Below, in pieces: positions 1 to 7,272 of a stretch of 17,295 nt of DNA. The first letter of the stretch is position 1, and each line of letters opens with the position of its first letter. The stretch spans positions 1-17,295 of the forward strand of contig DATGMP010000024.1 in assembly GCA_035293565.1 (NCBI GenBank), given 5' to 3'. The stretch comes from DATGMP01 sp035293565 (GTDB taxonomy: Bacteria; Pseudomonadota; Alphaproteobacteria; BOG-932; Roseiterribacteraceae). Position numbers and translations under genes: made by a program. The notes beneath the pieces are model-generated. The model did not search any database. It was not told the origin of the DNA and worked only from the letters and a program-made list of their open reading frames with translations.

Positions 1-377
1 GAGCTATGCGCGGCGCCGAACGGGTCGTACTCGCTCTCGCTGCGCTTGGTGAAGCCTGACAGGCCCCCGCCCATGCGGAGCGTGCGGATCCGGTCGCGCC
101 GGCCGGTCAGGATCTTGTGCGGATAGCATTGATGCCCGACATCCCAGATCAGGCGGTCATGAGGCGTGTCAAAAACGTAATGGATGGCCACGGTGAGCTC
201 GACCACGCCCAGGCCGGCGCCGAGATGGCCTCCAGTGATCGAAACCGCGTCGATCGTCTCCTTGCGAAGCTCATCCGCGAGCTGGCGGAGCTGGCCTCGC
301 TCGAGCTTGCGCAGATCCGCGGGAGTCTCGACGCTGTCGAGCAGCGGCGTCGGCGTGTTGCGTAGGTTCGTATCCAA
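1..377 (-). CDS. dxs: 1-deoxy-D-xylulose-5-phosphate synthase, N-terminal part (cut by window edge)
   Basis: DXS condenses pyruvate and glyceraldehyde 3-phosphate to 1-deoxyxylulose 5-phosphate, the first step of the MEP isoprenoid pathway. It needs thiamine diphosphate and acts in the cytosol. About 125 N-terminal residues are visible. They include the family stretches GGHLGAGLGVVELT, WDVGHQCYPHKILTGRRD and GLSGFTKRSESEYDPFGAAH, which carry the thiamine-binding and active-site histidines; the rest lies left of the window. No ATG fits this frame. I place the start at TTG (377-375), giving MDTNLRNTPTPLLDSVETP, about 7 bases after a GAGAGG ribosome binding site. The gene follows ispA with an 18-base gap, so xseB, ispA and dxs are very likely one transcript. 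The assignment is firm; the start is inferred. Confidence 0.93.
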   Translation of the reverse strand, partial: MDTNLRNTPTPLLDSVETPADLRKLERGQLRQLADELRKETIDAVSITGGHLGAGLGVVELTVAIHYVFDTPHDRLIWDVGHQCYPHKILTGRRDRIRTLRMGGGLSGFTKRSESEYDPFGAAHS

Positions 378-395
378 TTTTCTACCTCTCGCTTC

Positions 396-1307
396 TCACC
401 CGCGTCGCTCGACCACATACCGGGCGAGTTGACGAAGGATTTCCGCGCGGTCCTCAAAGATGTCCAAGTGCTGCGCAGCTTGATCCGCCAGCATCAGCGC
501 CTGGGCGCGGGCTTGTTCCAGGCCAAGTATCGATACGAAGGTCGATTTGCCGGCGGCCGCGTCCTGGCCGACCGATTTTCCGGTGTCCTGCTCGCTGCCG
601 GTGGCATCGAGGATGTCGTCAGCCATCTGGAAGGCCAGCCCCAGATCATGCGCATAGGCGCGGAGCGCGTGGCGCTGCGGCGGCGAGGCCCGTCCGAGGA
701 TGGCGCCCGCCTCGCAGGAGAATGCGATCAGCTCGCCGGTCTTGAGCCGTTGGAGACGCGTTATGCCCGCGGCGTCGAACGGTTGCGTCTCGCCGATCAG
801 GTCCAGCATCTGTCCGCCGACCATACCCCTGGGCCCGGCCGCCATGGCGAGCGCCGTCACCAGCTGGCAACGCACATGCGGGTCCTCATGCGTGGCCGGA
901 TCGGCCAGAACCTCGAAGGCCAGCGTGAGCAGCGCGTCGCCGGCCAGGACGGCGATCGCCTCGTCGAATTGCTTGTGAACCGTCGGACGCCCGCGCCTGA
1001 GATCGGAATCGTCCATCGCCGGCAGATCGTCATGGATCAGGGAATAGCAATGGACGAATTCGATCGCCGTCGCAGCGCGCAGCGCATGGCTTCGGCCGAC
1101 GCCGAAAAGCGCAGCGCTTTGCAGGACCAGAAGCGGCCGCATGCGCTTGCCGCCGCCGATGCAGCCGTAGCGCATGGCCTCGAACAGGCGCGCTTCGGCC
1201 CGATCGCTCTTCGGCAGCAAGTCGGTGATCGACTCCTCGATAAGGCTCGCGGTCTCGGCGAGCGCATCGGCGAGCGATGCCGGTTTCGTGGTGCTGGGGC
1301 TCAGCAT
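396..1307 (-). CDS. ispA: Farnesyl diphosphate synthase (short-chain polyprenyl synthase)
   Basis: The protein makes geranyl and farnesyl diphosphate from dimethylallyl and isopentenyl diphosphate, feeding quinones, undecaprenyl carriers and hopanoids. It has 303 residues, normal for bacterial IspA. The first aspartate-rich motif is DDLPAMDD at residues 93-100, followed by LRRGRPT. The second is DDILD at 230-234. GGGKRMRP at 51-58 is the isopentenyl diphosphate binding segment. The ATG at 1307 lies 7 bases after the xseB stop. The order xseB-ispA-dxs is a classic conserved operon, so flux through DXS and IspA is probably co-expressed. Product length cannot be settled by eye, and geranylgeranyl diphosphate synthase is a less likely alternative. 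Confidence 0.93.
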   Translation of the reverse strand: MLSPSTTKPASLADALAETASLIEESITDLLPKSDRAEARLFEAMRYGCIGGGKRMRPLLVLQSAALFGVGRSHALRAATAIEFVHCYSLIHDDLPAMDDSDLRRGRPTVHKQFDEAIAVLAGDALLTLAFEVLADPATHEDPHVRCQLVTALAMAAGPRGMVGGQMLDLIGETQPFDAAGITRLQRLKTGELIAFSCEAGAILGRASPPQRHALRAYAHDLGLAFQMADDILDATGSEQDTGKSVGQDAAAGKSTFVSILGLEQARAQALMLADQAAQHLDIFEDRAEILRQLARYVVERRG

Positions 1308-1314
1308 AATAAGG

Positions 1315-1563
1315 TCAGCCCCCGAAATTCTGGGTGCCGACGCCCGAGTCGGTCACTGTGATCTGCTCGATCTTCGCCTGCGCTTCCTTGAGCTTCGATT
1401 CGCAATGCCGCTTGAGCGCAACACCCCGCTCATAGGCCAGGATCGCCTCGTCGAGCTTGCCCCGTCCATCCTCGATCAGCCGAACGATCCGCTCGAGATC
1501 GGCCAGCGCGTCTTCGAAGCTCATCTGGGCGATATCGGCGGGAATGGCGTGTTCTTCGGGCAT
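1315..1563 (-). CDS. xseB: Exodeoxyribonuclease VII small subunit
   Basis: XseB partners with XseA to form exonuclease VII, which degrades single-stranded DNA from both ends. The 82-residue product has the family core MSFEDALADLERIVRLIEDG (14-33), followed by LDEAILAYERGVALKRHCESKL, a short helical hairpin. I chose the ATG at 1563 (MPEEHAIP) because it gives the usual family length of about 80 residues. The open frame continues to 1713, but those extra residues do not look like XseB. The gene is the first of the xseB-ispA-dxs operon; xseA is not in the window. The 175 bases upstream (1564-1738) should hold the operon promoter, although I see only weak candidates there. Confidence 0.9.
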   Translation of the reverse strand: MPEEHAIPADIAQMSFEDALADLERIVRLIEDGRGKLDEAILAYERGVALKRHCESKLKEAQAKIEQITVTDSGVGTQNFGG

Positions 1564-1738
1564 CGATTTTACGAGTCTCTTGGGGACAGTATGGTTACAA
1601 CGCCGGACGCTACAAGCGCCTACTCCCTTGCCGGCCCAAGATTGAAACATTGGCCGACAGGTGTTGCAGGATTGCCGCGCATTCTGCAAGCAGGACCTGC
1701 ATGAAACGGGCACGAATTTCTATCGGCGGCGGCCGATT

Positions 1739-1969
1739 TCAGCCCATTTCCGCCCCTCGCTCGATGACGAATAGGAAATCGCGTTCCCGTTTCTGCTCAT
1801 CGACGATGCGGTGTCCCGCTTGAGCACAAAAGACGGGCATGTCCACCACGGACATCGGATCCGTCGTCGTGACTTCCAGCCGCTCGCCGGGGGCCATGGC
1901 TGCCAGAAGTTTACGCGCCCTCAATACCGGGAGCGGACAGCGCAACCCCGAGGCGTCCAGGCGCTCCAT
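1739..1969 (-). CDS. TusA/SirA-family sulfur carrier protein
   Basis: This is a small protein of 76 residues with the TusA-family signature near the N terminus: ASGLRCPLPVLRARKLL, containing the Cys-Pro-x-Pro motif whose cysteine carries persulfide sulfur in characterised members. The middle, GERLEVTTTDPMSVVDMP, also fits the two-layer alpha/beta fold. I chose the ATG at 1969 because it leaves a 19-base gap after the argG stop. A longer reading from 2038 would overlap the end of argG and add residues foreign to the family. It probably shares a transcript with argG. The physiological acceptor is unknown: 2-thiouridine synthesis, molybdoenzyme maturation and sulfur oxidation are all known uses. 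A small inverted repeat (1722-1727 / 1732-1737) follows the stop but lacks a clear T-run. Confidence 0.85.
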   Translation of the reverse strand: MERLDASGLRCPLPVLRARKLLAAMAPGERLEVTTTDPMSVVDMPVFCAQAGHRIVDEQKRERDFLFVIERGAEMG

Positions 1970-1988
1970 CGCTTCGCCGATAACCGGC

Positions 1989-3218
1989 TCAGCTTCCGCC
2001 GCGTTCCGCGAGGGTCCCAAGCCTGAGCCGAAGCGCATTCAGCTTGATGAAGCCTTCGGCATCCTTCTGGCTGTAGACCTGATCCGCCTCGAAGGTCACA
2101 TAATCAAGCCGATACAACGAGTTGGGCGATTTCCGTCCGACCACCGAGGCCGCACCCTTGTAAAGCTTGAGCCGCGCGGTGCCGGTCATCCGCTGCTGGG
2201 TCTGGTCGATGAGCGCCTGCATAGCCAGCCGTTCGGGAGAAAACCAAAAGCCGTTATAGATCAGCTCGGCATAGCGCGGCATCAACTCGTCCTTGAGATG
2301 CGACGCACCCCGGTCCAGCGTCAGCGACTCGACTGCCCGCCGGGCGATCAGAAGGATCGTGCCGCCCGGAGTCTCATAGACGCCGCGACTCTTCATCCCG
2401 ACGAAGCGGTTCTCGACCAAGTCCAGACGACCGATGCCGTTCTCGCCCCCCAAGCGGTTGAGCTCGGCCAGCAGGTTGGCCGGGGAGAGCCGCCTCCCGT
2501 CGATGGCGACCGGATCGCCCTTCTCGAAGTCGATCTCCACGAAAGTCGGCGTGTCCGGAGCCTTTTCGGGCGAGACCGAGCGGGTAAACATCGCATCATC
2601 GGGCGCGACCCAAGGGTCCTCGAGTGCGCGACCTTCGTAGCTGATGTGCAGCAGGTTGGCGTCGGTCGAGTAGGGCGGCTCGCCTGTCTTGCCCTTGGCG
2701 ATCGGGATCTGATGCTTCTCGGCATAATCGAGGAGGACCGTGCGTGAATTGAGCTCCCATTCGCGCCACGGAGCGATCACCCGAATTTCCGGCTCCAGCG
2801 CGTAGTAGGCGAGCTCGAATCGAACCTGGTCGTTGCCCTTGCCGGTGGCGCCATGGGCGACGGCATCGGCACCGGTCTCACGCGCGATCTCGATCTGGCG
2901 CTTGGCGATCAAGGGTCGCGCGATAGAGGTCCCGAGCAGGTAGGTCCCTTCATAGAGCGCATTCGCTCGGAACATCGGGAAGACGTAGTCGCGGACGAAT
3001 TCCTCTTTCAGATCCTCGACATAGATCTGTTTGACGCCCAGCAGCCGGGCTTTGGCCCGGGCGGGCTCCAGCTCCTCGCCCTGGCCGATATCGGCGGTGA
3101 AGGTGACGACCTCGCAGCCATAGGTCTCTTGGAGCCAGCGCAGGATGACCGACGTGTCGAGCCCACCCGAATAGGCCAACACCACCTTCTTGACCGCGCC
3201 TCGCTTCGATTCCGCCAT
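1989..3218 (-). CDS. argG: Argininosuccinate synthase
   Basis: ArgG joins citrulline and aspartate using ATP to make argininosuccinate, the penultimate step of arginine synthesis, in the cytosol. The protein is 409 residues, the normal length. The N-terminal PP-loop AYSGGLDTS is at residues 15-23. Further family blocks are GTSIARPLIAKRQIEIA, HGATGKGNDQVRFE, and the C-terminal tetramerisation segment starting at YVTFEADQVYSQKDAEGF. The ATG at 3218 (MAESKRGAVKK) is chosen over the longer open frame from 3284, because family members begin just before the PP-loop. An AGG lies close upstream and a CAGGGA lies slightly further away. The gene is transcribed divergently from the small membrane gene at 3320 across about 100 bases. 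No ArgR-type operator is evident. Confidence 0.96.
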   Translation of the reverse strand: MAESKRGAVKKVVLAYSGGLDTSVILRWLQETYGCEVVTFTADIGQGEELEPARAKARLLGVKQIYVEDLKEEFVRDYVFPMFRANALYEGTYLLGTSIARPLIAKRQIEIARETGADAVAHGATGKGNDQVRFELAYYALEPEIRVIAPWREWELNSRTVLLDYAEKHQIPIAKGKTGEPPYSTDANLLHISYEGRALEDPWVAPDDAMFTRSVSPEKAPDTPTFVEIDFEKGDPVAIDGRRLSPANLLAELNRLGGENGIGRLDLVENRFVGMKSRGVYETPGGTILLIARRAVESLTLDRGASHLKDELMPRYAELIYNGFWFSPERLAMQALIDQTQQRMTGTARLKLYKGAASVVGRKSPNSLYRLDYVTFEADQVYSQKDAEGFIKLNALRLRLGTLAERGGS

Positions 3219-3319
3219 GACCTCAGATCCCTGTTGCGGGCGCGAACTTAGGAGCCCGGACGGGCGGGAGCAAGCCGCGGTCATTCGATGGTCTGGCGCC
3301 GGGTAAGGTTCGACCTCAT

Positions 3320-3604
3320 ATGGAGGCGATGCGACGCTTCCTCCCCATTTTCGTGGTGCTCGTAACCCTTTTGGGGGCCGCGATCTACCTCGCCTGGCGT
3401 GAATGGACGGTGCCGACCGCGGGCGGCGTGCAAATGAACGGCAACGGAATGGCAGCGCTCGTCATCGGCGCGATCGGGAGCCTGATCCTGGGCGGGGGGC
3501 TGATGGCGTTGATCTTCCTAAGCGCCCGGCGCGGCTACGATGACGCTGCCGATTTCCATACCGATCCCAACGAACAGAAACAACCTAGAGGCCCGACTCC
3601 ATAG
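3320..3604 (+). CDS. Small two-helix membrane protein, unknown function
   Basis: I do not recognise this 94-residue protein. It has two hydrophobic segments, at about 7-26 (FLPIFVVLVTLLGAAIYLAW) and 44-68 (MAALVIGAIGSLILGGGLMALIFL). An Arg-rich patch and a polar, acidic tail (YDDAADFHTDPNEQ) follow, which suggests a small inner-membrane protein. Two start codons are possible: ATG at 3320 and ATG at 3329. The GGAGG at 3322-3326 is too close to the second and overlaps the first, so the start is uncertain. The gene is divergent from argG, and its last 20 bases overlap the 3' end of the opposing gene at 3585-3833. Confidence 0.6.
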   Translation: MEAMRRFLPIFVVLVTLLGAAIYLAWREWTVPTAGGVQMNGNGMAALVIGAIGSLILGGGLMALIFLSARRGYDDAADFHTDPNEQKQPRGPTP

Positions 3605-3833
3605 CCTCATCCCCTTCGACTTGCGGCCACCGGCCGAGTCCGAAGGTCCAGAGCATCGCGATGCCGAGGAACGGGAGCGGAAAGGGAAGACCCCAGAGCG
3701 GCGACCGCCCCATTTTCCCGAAAACGACGCCGAAGATGCACATCGTGTAGGCGATCAGAACGCTGACGATCCCGTAGGTGACCCAGATCGGGTCGCCGCC
3801 CAGCATCGCCACCAGGCTCCCCCAGAACGGCAT
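3585..3833 (-). CDS. Small membrane protein downstream of rlmN, unknown function
   Basis: This is an unrecognised 82-residue protein with about two hydrophobic helices, near residues 15-40 (IWVTYGIVSVLIAYTMCIFGVVFG) and 48-64 (GLPFPLPFLGIAMLWTF). The second follows a proline-rich turn. Its ATG at 3833 directly abuts the stop codon of the gene at 3834-4055 (TAG then ATG), which strongly suggests translational coupling. It is the last gene of the ialB-rlmN group. Its 3' end overlaps the convergent gene at 3320-3604 by 20 bases, so the two transcripts could interfere. The coupling to upstream genes is the main reason to believe it is real. Confidence 0.6.
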   Translation of the reverse strand: MPFWGSLVAMLGGDPIWVTYGIVSVLIAYTMCIFGVVFGKMGRSPLWGLPFPLPFLGIAMLWTFGLGRWPQVEGDEAMESGL

Positions 3834-4055
3834 CTATCGCTGCTTCGGCTTGCGCGGTGCGACGTTCGGCCAACGGCGGAACGCGAGAACGCTGCCGACG
3901 ATGGTCAGGCCGAACACAGGCACGAACACGAGGAGCGCCGGCCACGGAGACAAGCCGGCCCGGCGAAAAATACGCCAGAGCGGATGCAGGCAAGCCAAGC
4001 TCACGATGAAGCTCAGCCGCCACGGATCGTCGAGCCAAGCCACCAGCTCGTTCAT
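3834..4055 (-). CDS. Small membrane protein overlapping rlmN stop, unknown function
   Basis: This 73-residue protein has two hydrophobic helices (WRLSFIVSLACLHPLWRIF at about 12-30 and ALLVFVPVFGLTIVGSVLAF at about 41-60) separated by a short basic loop, RRAGLSPWP. The tail is basic (APRKPKQR). I choose the ATG at 4055 because it overlaps the rlmN stop as ATGA, the standard sign of coupled translation; the longer open frame is an out-of-frame shadow of rlmN. The stop abuts the start of the next small gene. The loop-plus-helix pattern resembles small integral proteins often seen beside rlmN in rhizobia-like genomes, but no function is known to me. Confidence 0.65.
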   Translation of the reverse strand: MNELVAWLDDPWRLSFIVSLACLHPLWRIFRRAGLSPWPALLVFVPVFGLTIVGSVLAFRRWPNVAPRKPKQR

Positions 4056-5206
4056 GCCAATTCCGGATCGACCGGAGCAGCCTTGCGCTGGCGCAGGCTC
4101 TCCGAGCGCAGCTGCCCGCAGGCGGCCAGGATGTCCCGTCCGCGAGGCTCCCGGATCGGACTTGCGTAGCCGGCATCGAGCAACACCTCTGCGAAGCGGT
4201 CGATCCGGCCGCGCGAGGAGCATTCAAAGCCGGAGCCGGGCCAGGGATTGAAGGGGATCAGGTTGACCTTGGCCGGAATGCCGCGGAGCAGCCGCACGAG
4301 TTCCCGCGCGTCGGCCAGTTCATCGTTGATCCCGTTCAGCATGACATATTCGAAGGTGATCCGCCGCGCATTCGAGGCGCCGGGATAGGTGCGGCAGGCC
4401 TCCATCAGCGCGGCGATCGGATATTTCCGATTGATCGGCATCAGCTCATCGCGGAGCTCGTCCGTCACGGCATGCAGCGAGACCGCCAAGTTGACGCCCA
4501 GCTCCTCGCCGCAACGCTTCATCATTGGCACGACGCCCGAGGTCGACAGCGTGATCCGTCGCTTGGAGATCGCGATCCCCTCGCCGTCCATTGCTATCTT
4601 CAAGGCCTTGGCAACATTGTCGTAATTGTAGAGCGGCTCGCCCATTCCCATCATGACGATGTTGGTGAGCGTGCTGGTCTCCTCGTTCGGGTTGGTGCCG
4701 ACCGGCGGCCATTCGCCGAGCGCATCGCGGGCCGTCAGGATCTGGGCCAGGATCTCGGCGGCGCCCAGATTGCGAACCAGCGGCTGCGTGCCCGTATGGC
4801 AGAAGCGGCAGGTCAGCGTACAGCCGACCTGGCTGGAGACGCAAAGCGCGCCGCGATCTGCCTCCGGGATGTGGACGGCCTCGATCTCCTGCCCGTCCGG
4901 CATGCGGATCAGCCATTTGCGCGTGCCGTCGGCCGATTCCTGGTCGCGCGTGACTTTCGGCCGTTCGATCGAGAAACGCTCCGCGAGCAGCGCCCGCACC
5001 GGCTTGGCGAGCGTGGTCATCGCCTCGAAGGAGGTGACGCCGCGATGATAGAGCCAATGCCAGACCTGCCGTGCCCGGAAGGCGGGTAAGCCGAGAGTTC
5101 CGAGCGCGGCCTCGAGCTCGGCCCGATCGAGCCCGATCAGGCTCGGTCGTCCGTCGACACCCGCCGGCGGGGGCGCGAAGGTGGAGGCATGCGTCGCGAC
5201 ACCCAC
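4052..5206 (-). CDS. rlmN: Dual-specificity 23S rRNA/tRNA adenosine C2-methyltransferase
   Basis: RlmN is a radical-SAM enzyme that methylates C2 of A2503 in 23S rRNA and A37 in several tRNAs. The 384-residue product has the [4Fe-4S] cluster motif C129-x3-C133-x2-C136 (CTLTCRFC). Of the two mechanistic cysteines, C122 lies in ALCVSSQVGC and C363, the one methylated in the E. coli enzyme, lies in GRDILAACGQL. MMGMGEPLYNYDNV and STSGVVPMMK are further family blocks. The start is a GTG at 5206, one base after the ialB-like stop; I see no in-frame ATG that fits better. It is tightly packed with ialB upstream and two tiny membrane genes downstream, in one likely transcript. All key residues are intact. 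Confidence 0.96.
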   Translation of the reverse strand: MGVATHASTFAPPPAGVDGRPSLIGLDRAELEAALGTLGLPAFRARQVWHWLYHRGVTSFEAMTTLAKPVRALLAERFSIERPKVTRDQESADGTRKWLIRMPDGQEIEAVHIPEADRGALCVSSQVGCTLTCRFCHTGTQPLVRNLGAAEILAQILTARDALGEWPPVGTNPNEETSTLTNIVMMGMGEPLYNYDNVAKALKIAMDGEGIAISKRRITLSTSGVVPMMKRCGEELGVNLAVSLHAVTDELRDELMPINRKYPIAALMEACRTYPGASNARRITFEYVMLNGINDELADARELVRLLRGIPAKVNLIPFNPWPGSGFECSSRGRIDRFAEVLLDAGYASPIREPRGRDILAACGQLRSESLRQRKAAPVDPELA

Positions 5207-5207
5207 T

Positions 5208-5846
5208 TTAAGCTTTCTTCCTCTTCTTGTGCACCGCTTTGGCCGGCTTGCCCGGTGGAGGGCAGGCCTTGTCGAGTGCGTTCAACGCCTCTGCCGCGCC
5301 CTTGAGGCTGAAATTATCGGTAAGAATTGGACCGTCTTTCACTTTCCCGTTCACGGTCAAAGACGAGCCGCTATGGATCGCCTGCACGATCAGCGGATCA
5401 ATCGCATCCTCGGCCCAAGCCGTATCGTTATCGGTGAATAGATGGAATTGGTGCCGCCCGACGGCAACCGTCACGCTGCTGCCGTCCTGATAGGTATAGC
5501 CCCCGACAACGCTGACGACGTGCCATTTTCCTTCGCCCGGCCGGTTGGTGATCAGGACGAAGGAGGGGGCGCGTCCGGACACGAACTCCGACGATTTCAA
5601 GACCCGCGAGGCGAGGTAACAGACGGGATAGCCGCCCTCCTCGAACTCGTAGAGCGACCAGTCGCCATAGGCGCCCTGCACCTCGGGCGTGGGCGCCGAG
5701 GGCGGCGTCGGCGCCACCGATGTTGGGGCTGCCGCTGTTGCAGCCGCCGGGGCGGGACCGGGCGGGTCTGCCAGCGCAGCATGAGGCGCCAGGGCCAAGC
5801 CCATGGACAAAAGGCCGGCGCCTATGGAATTCGATCCGCGAATCAT
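5208..5846 (-). CDS. Secreted IalB-family (invasion associated locus B) protein
   Basis: This 212-residue exported protein has a signal peptide at residues 1-26 (hydrophobic GLLSMGLALAPHAALA, probable cut ALA|DPP). An Ala/Pro/Thr-rich linker spans 27-54. The IalB-like domain runs from about GAYGDWSLYEFEEGGYPVCY to LNALDKACPPP. Two cysteines (in PVCYLAS and DKACPP) probably form a disulfide in the periplasm. The C terminus is very basic (KAVHKKRKKA). Proteins of this type sit beside rlmN in many alphaproteobacteria, which supports the call. Despite the family name, most homologues come from non-pathogens and their function is unknown. Translation of rlmN begins one base after this stop. Confidence 0.72.
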   Translation of the reverse strand: MIRGSNSIGAGLLSMGLALAPHAALADPPGPAPAAATAAAPTSVAPTPPSAPTPEVQGAYGDWSLYEFEEGGYPVCYLASRVLKSSEFVSGRAPSFVLITNRPGEGKWHVVSVVGGYTYQDGSSVTVAVGRHQFHLFTDNDTAWAEDAIDPLIVQAIHSGSSLTVNGKVKDGPILTDNFSLKGAAEALNALDKACPPPGKPAKAVHKKRKKA

Positions 5847-5880
5847 CGGCGGAACATAAGACAGAGCCAGTCCGTAATCA

Positions 5881-5935
5881 TAGGGCCGGATGGACCTGTG
5901 GGCGATCTGCCGCTGCCTGCAACCGATCGGCCCTA
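5881..5935. repeat. Inverted repeat at the 3' end of the RNA methylase gene
   Basis: TAGGGCCG at 5881-5888 is the exact reverse complement of CGGCCCTA at 5928-5935. The stem extends to ten pairs if one G is bulged. The loop is about 39 bases, and the right arm includes the stop codon of the RNA methylase gene. No T-run follows on either strand, so it is at best a weak terminator or a processing hairpin. It lies between the minus-strand RNA methylase gene and ialB. Confidence 0.4.
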
Positions 5936-6439
5936 CCGCTCCGCCGGCGCCGGCTTGCGCGCGGCCCGACCACGCGTGCCGACGGGACGCTCGGCGAAGC
6001 TGCCCAGGGCGATCATCCGGTCATACATGACCAGCGCCCCGGCAACGCCGACATTGACGCAGAATTTGGTCGGGATCTTTACGACGTTGTCGCAGCGCGC
6101 CAGCAAGGCCGGGGAGAGGTTTCCCTTCTCGGGGCCGAAGACATAGGCCGCCTGGGTCGGGTGCCGGAAGCTTGGTAAATCCTCGGCCTCGGGCAGGAGC
6201 TCAATGCCGACCAACCGGCATCCGCGCGGCAGCTTGAGCGTTGCCGGATCGGAATATTCGTAAAAGGGCATATGAAAAGCCGCCTCCGACGTGTCGGATT
6301 GGCGCAGTCCGTGAAAATCGACGTCCGGCGCGATGGCAAAAAAGAAGCTGGCTCCGAAGGCATGGGCCGAGCGCATCAGATTGCCGGCATTCTGCGGCTT
6401 GCTCATCCCCTCGACCCCGATCGCGAAATAGCCGCGCAT
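5933..6439 (-). CDS. SPOUT (TrmH/SpoU-family) RNA methyltransferase
   Basis: The protein is a 2'-O-methyltransferase of the SpoU class acting on tRNA or rRNA with S-adenosylmethionine. At 168 residues it is a minimal knotted catalytic domain without an RNA-binding extension. Motif 1 is NAGNLMRSAHAFGA (17-30), motif 2 is YVFGPEKGNLSP (99-110), and motif 3 is KIPTKFCVNVGVAGALVMYD (121-140), which forms the trefoil knot and cofactor site. Motif 1 carries the conserved Asn and Arg. The C-terminal tail is basic (GTRGRAARKPAPAER). The start ATG is at 6439, facing the hydrolase gene at 6510 across about 70 bases. The size resembles TrmL, but the target nucleotide cannot be read from the sequence. 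Confidence 0.88.
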   Translation of the reverse strand: MRGYFAIGVEGMSKPQNAGNLMRSAHAFGASFFFAIAPDVDFHGLRQSDTSEAAFHMPFYEYSDPATLKLPRGCRLVGIELLPEAEDLPSFRHPTQAAYVFGPEKGNLSPALLARCDNVVKIPTKFCVNVGVAGALVMYDRMIALGSFAERPVGTRGRAARKPAPAER

Positions 6440-6509
6440 GTTGGTCCGATTCGTGGTGAAGTTCCGCGATCCTTATAGCGCAAGCTTCAGGAAAGCAGGG
6501 GGAGGCGGT

Positions 6510-7226
6510 ATGGCGGTTTTCGTTCTCGTCCATGGCGGCGGGCAGGGCGGCTGGGTATGGCGGCAAGTGTCGCGGCTGCTCGTCGCGCGCGGCCATGAGG
6601 TCTATGCCCCGACCCTCACAGGCTTCGCGGAGCGGCGCCATCTCGACGGGCCGCATGTGACGTTCCAGACGTTTGTTGACGATGTCGCCAACCAGATCGT
6701 CTTCGAGAATCTCCGGGACGTGGTGCTGGTCGGCCATTCGATGGGCGGCGTGATCATCCCGCGCGTGGCCGAAGCTGTGCCGGATCGCATCCGGCGTGTC
6801 GTGTGGGCCACGGCCGTGGTGACCAAAGACGGCCAGAGCCTGCTTCAAGCCGTGCCGCAAAGTCCCTGGATCGCGCGAGCCGTGCGCCTCGGGCCGGAGG
6901 GAATCGCGCAGACCGACGAAGAGCTGCTGCTCGACGCCAACATCCATGACGGCACGCCGGAGCAGCGCGACTTCATCCGGACGCACCATCGACCCTATCC
7001 GCAACATGCGCTGCTGGAGCCTGGCCGCCTGTCGGCTTTTCTCGCGCTCGGCCTGCCGACCGGCTACATCCTGGCGACCCAGGACCGGGCAATCGAGCCG
7101 CATGTCGCCCGAGGGTTCCTAGAGCTGCTACCGGGCTGCCGCCGAGCCGAAATCGACGCCGGCCATCAATGCATGAACACCCGCCCGGCCGAGCTTAGCG
7201 GGCTCTTGGAGCTGATGGCCGCTTAG
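6510..7226 (+). CDS. Alpha/beta hydrolase, small esterase type
   Basis: This 238-residue serine hydrolase has a complete triad visible: Ser77 in GHSMGG, Asp192 in ATQDRAIE, and His219 in DAGHQCMNT. The N-terminal FVLVHGGGQGGWVW supplies the oxyanion-hole HG motif. Overall layout resembles the small cofactor-free esterases and hydroxynitrile-lyase-like members of the fold (EstC and plant methylesterase types). No lid domain or signal peptide is seen, so it should be cytosolic. The substrate is unknown. The ATG at 6510 is preceded by a strong GGGGGAGG ribosome binding site (6498-6505), which decides it over an upstream in-frame ATG at 6438. It converges with scoB across 46 bases that hold no clear terminator. 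Confidence 0.88.
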   Translation: MAVFVLVHGGGQGGWVWRQVSRLLVARGHEVYAPTLTGFAERRHLDGPHVTFQTFVDDVANQIVFENLRDVVLVGHSMGGVIIPRVAEAVPDRIRRVVWATAVVTKDGQSLLQAVPQSPWIARAVRLGPEGIAQTDEELLLDANIHDGTPEQRDFIRTHHRPYPQHALLEPGRLSAFLALGLPTGYILATQDRAIEPHVARGFLELLPGCRRAEIDAGHQCMNTRPAELSGLLELMAA

Positions 7227-7272
7227 CTTTGCTAGCGGTGATGCCGCCACGGCCCGTCCGGATGAAAACGCG

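Noticed and set aside
429..1361. 310-codon plus-strand open frame opposite ispA
   Set aside because: High GC makes long antisense frames common. The minus strand has clear IspA motifs and the plus product is low in motifs and rich in Arg.
1722..1737. Terminator after the TusA-like gene
   Set aside because: ATCGGC/GCCGAT forms a short stem with a 4-base loop, but the following minus-strand bases are not T-rich.
1839..2747. 302-codon plus-strand open frame opposite argG
   Set aside because: Shadow of argG, whose motifs and length are complete.
6201..7103. 300-codon minus-strand open frame over the hydrolase and methylase genes
   Set aside because: Covers parts of two well-supported genes; no recognisable domain.
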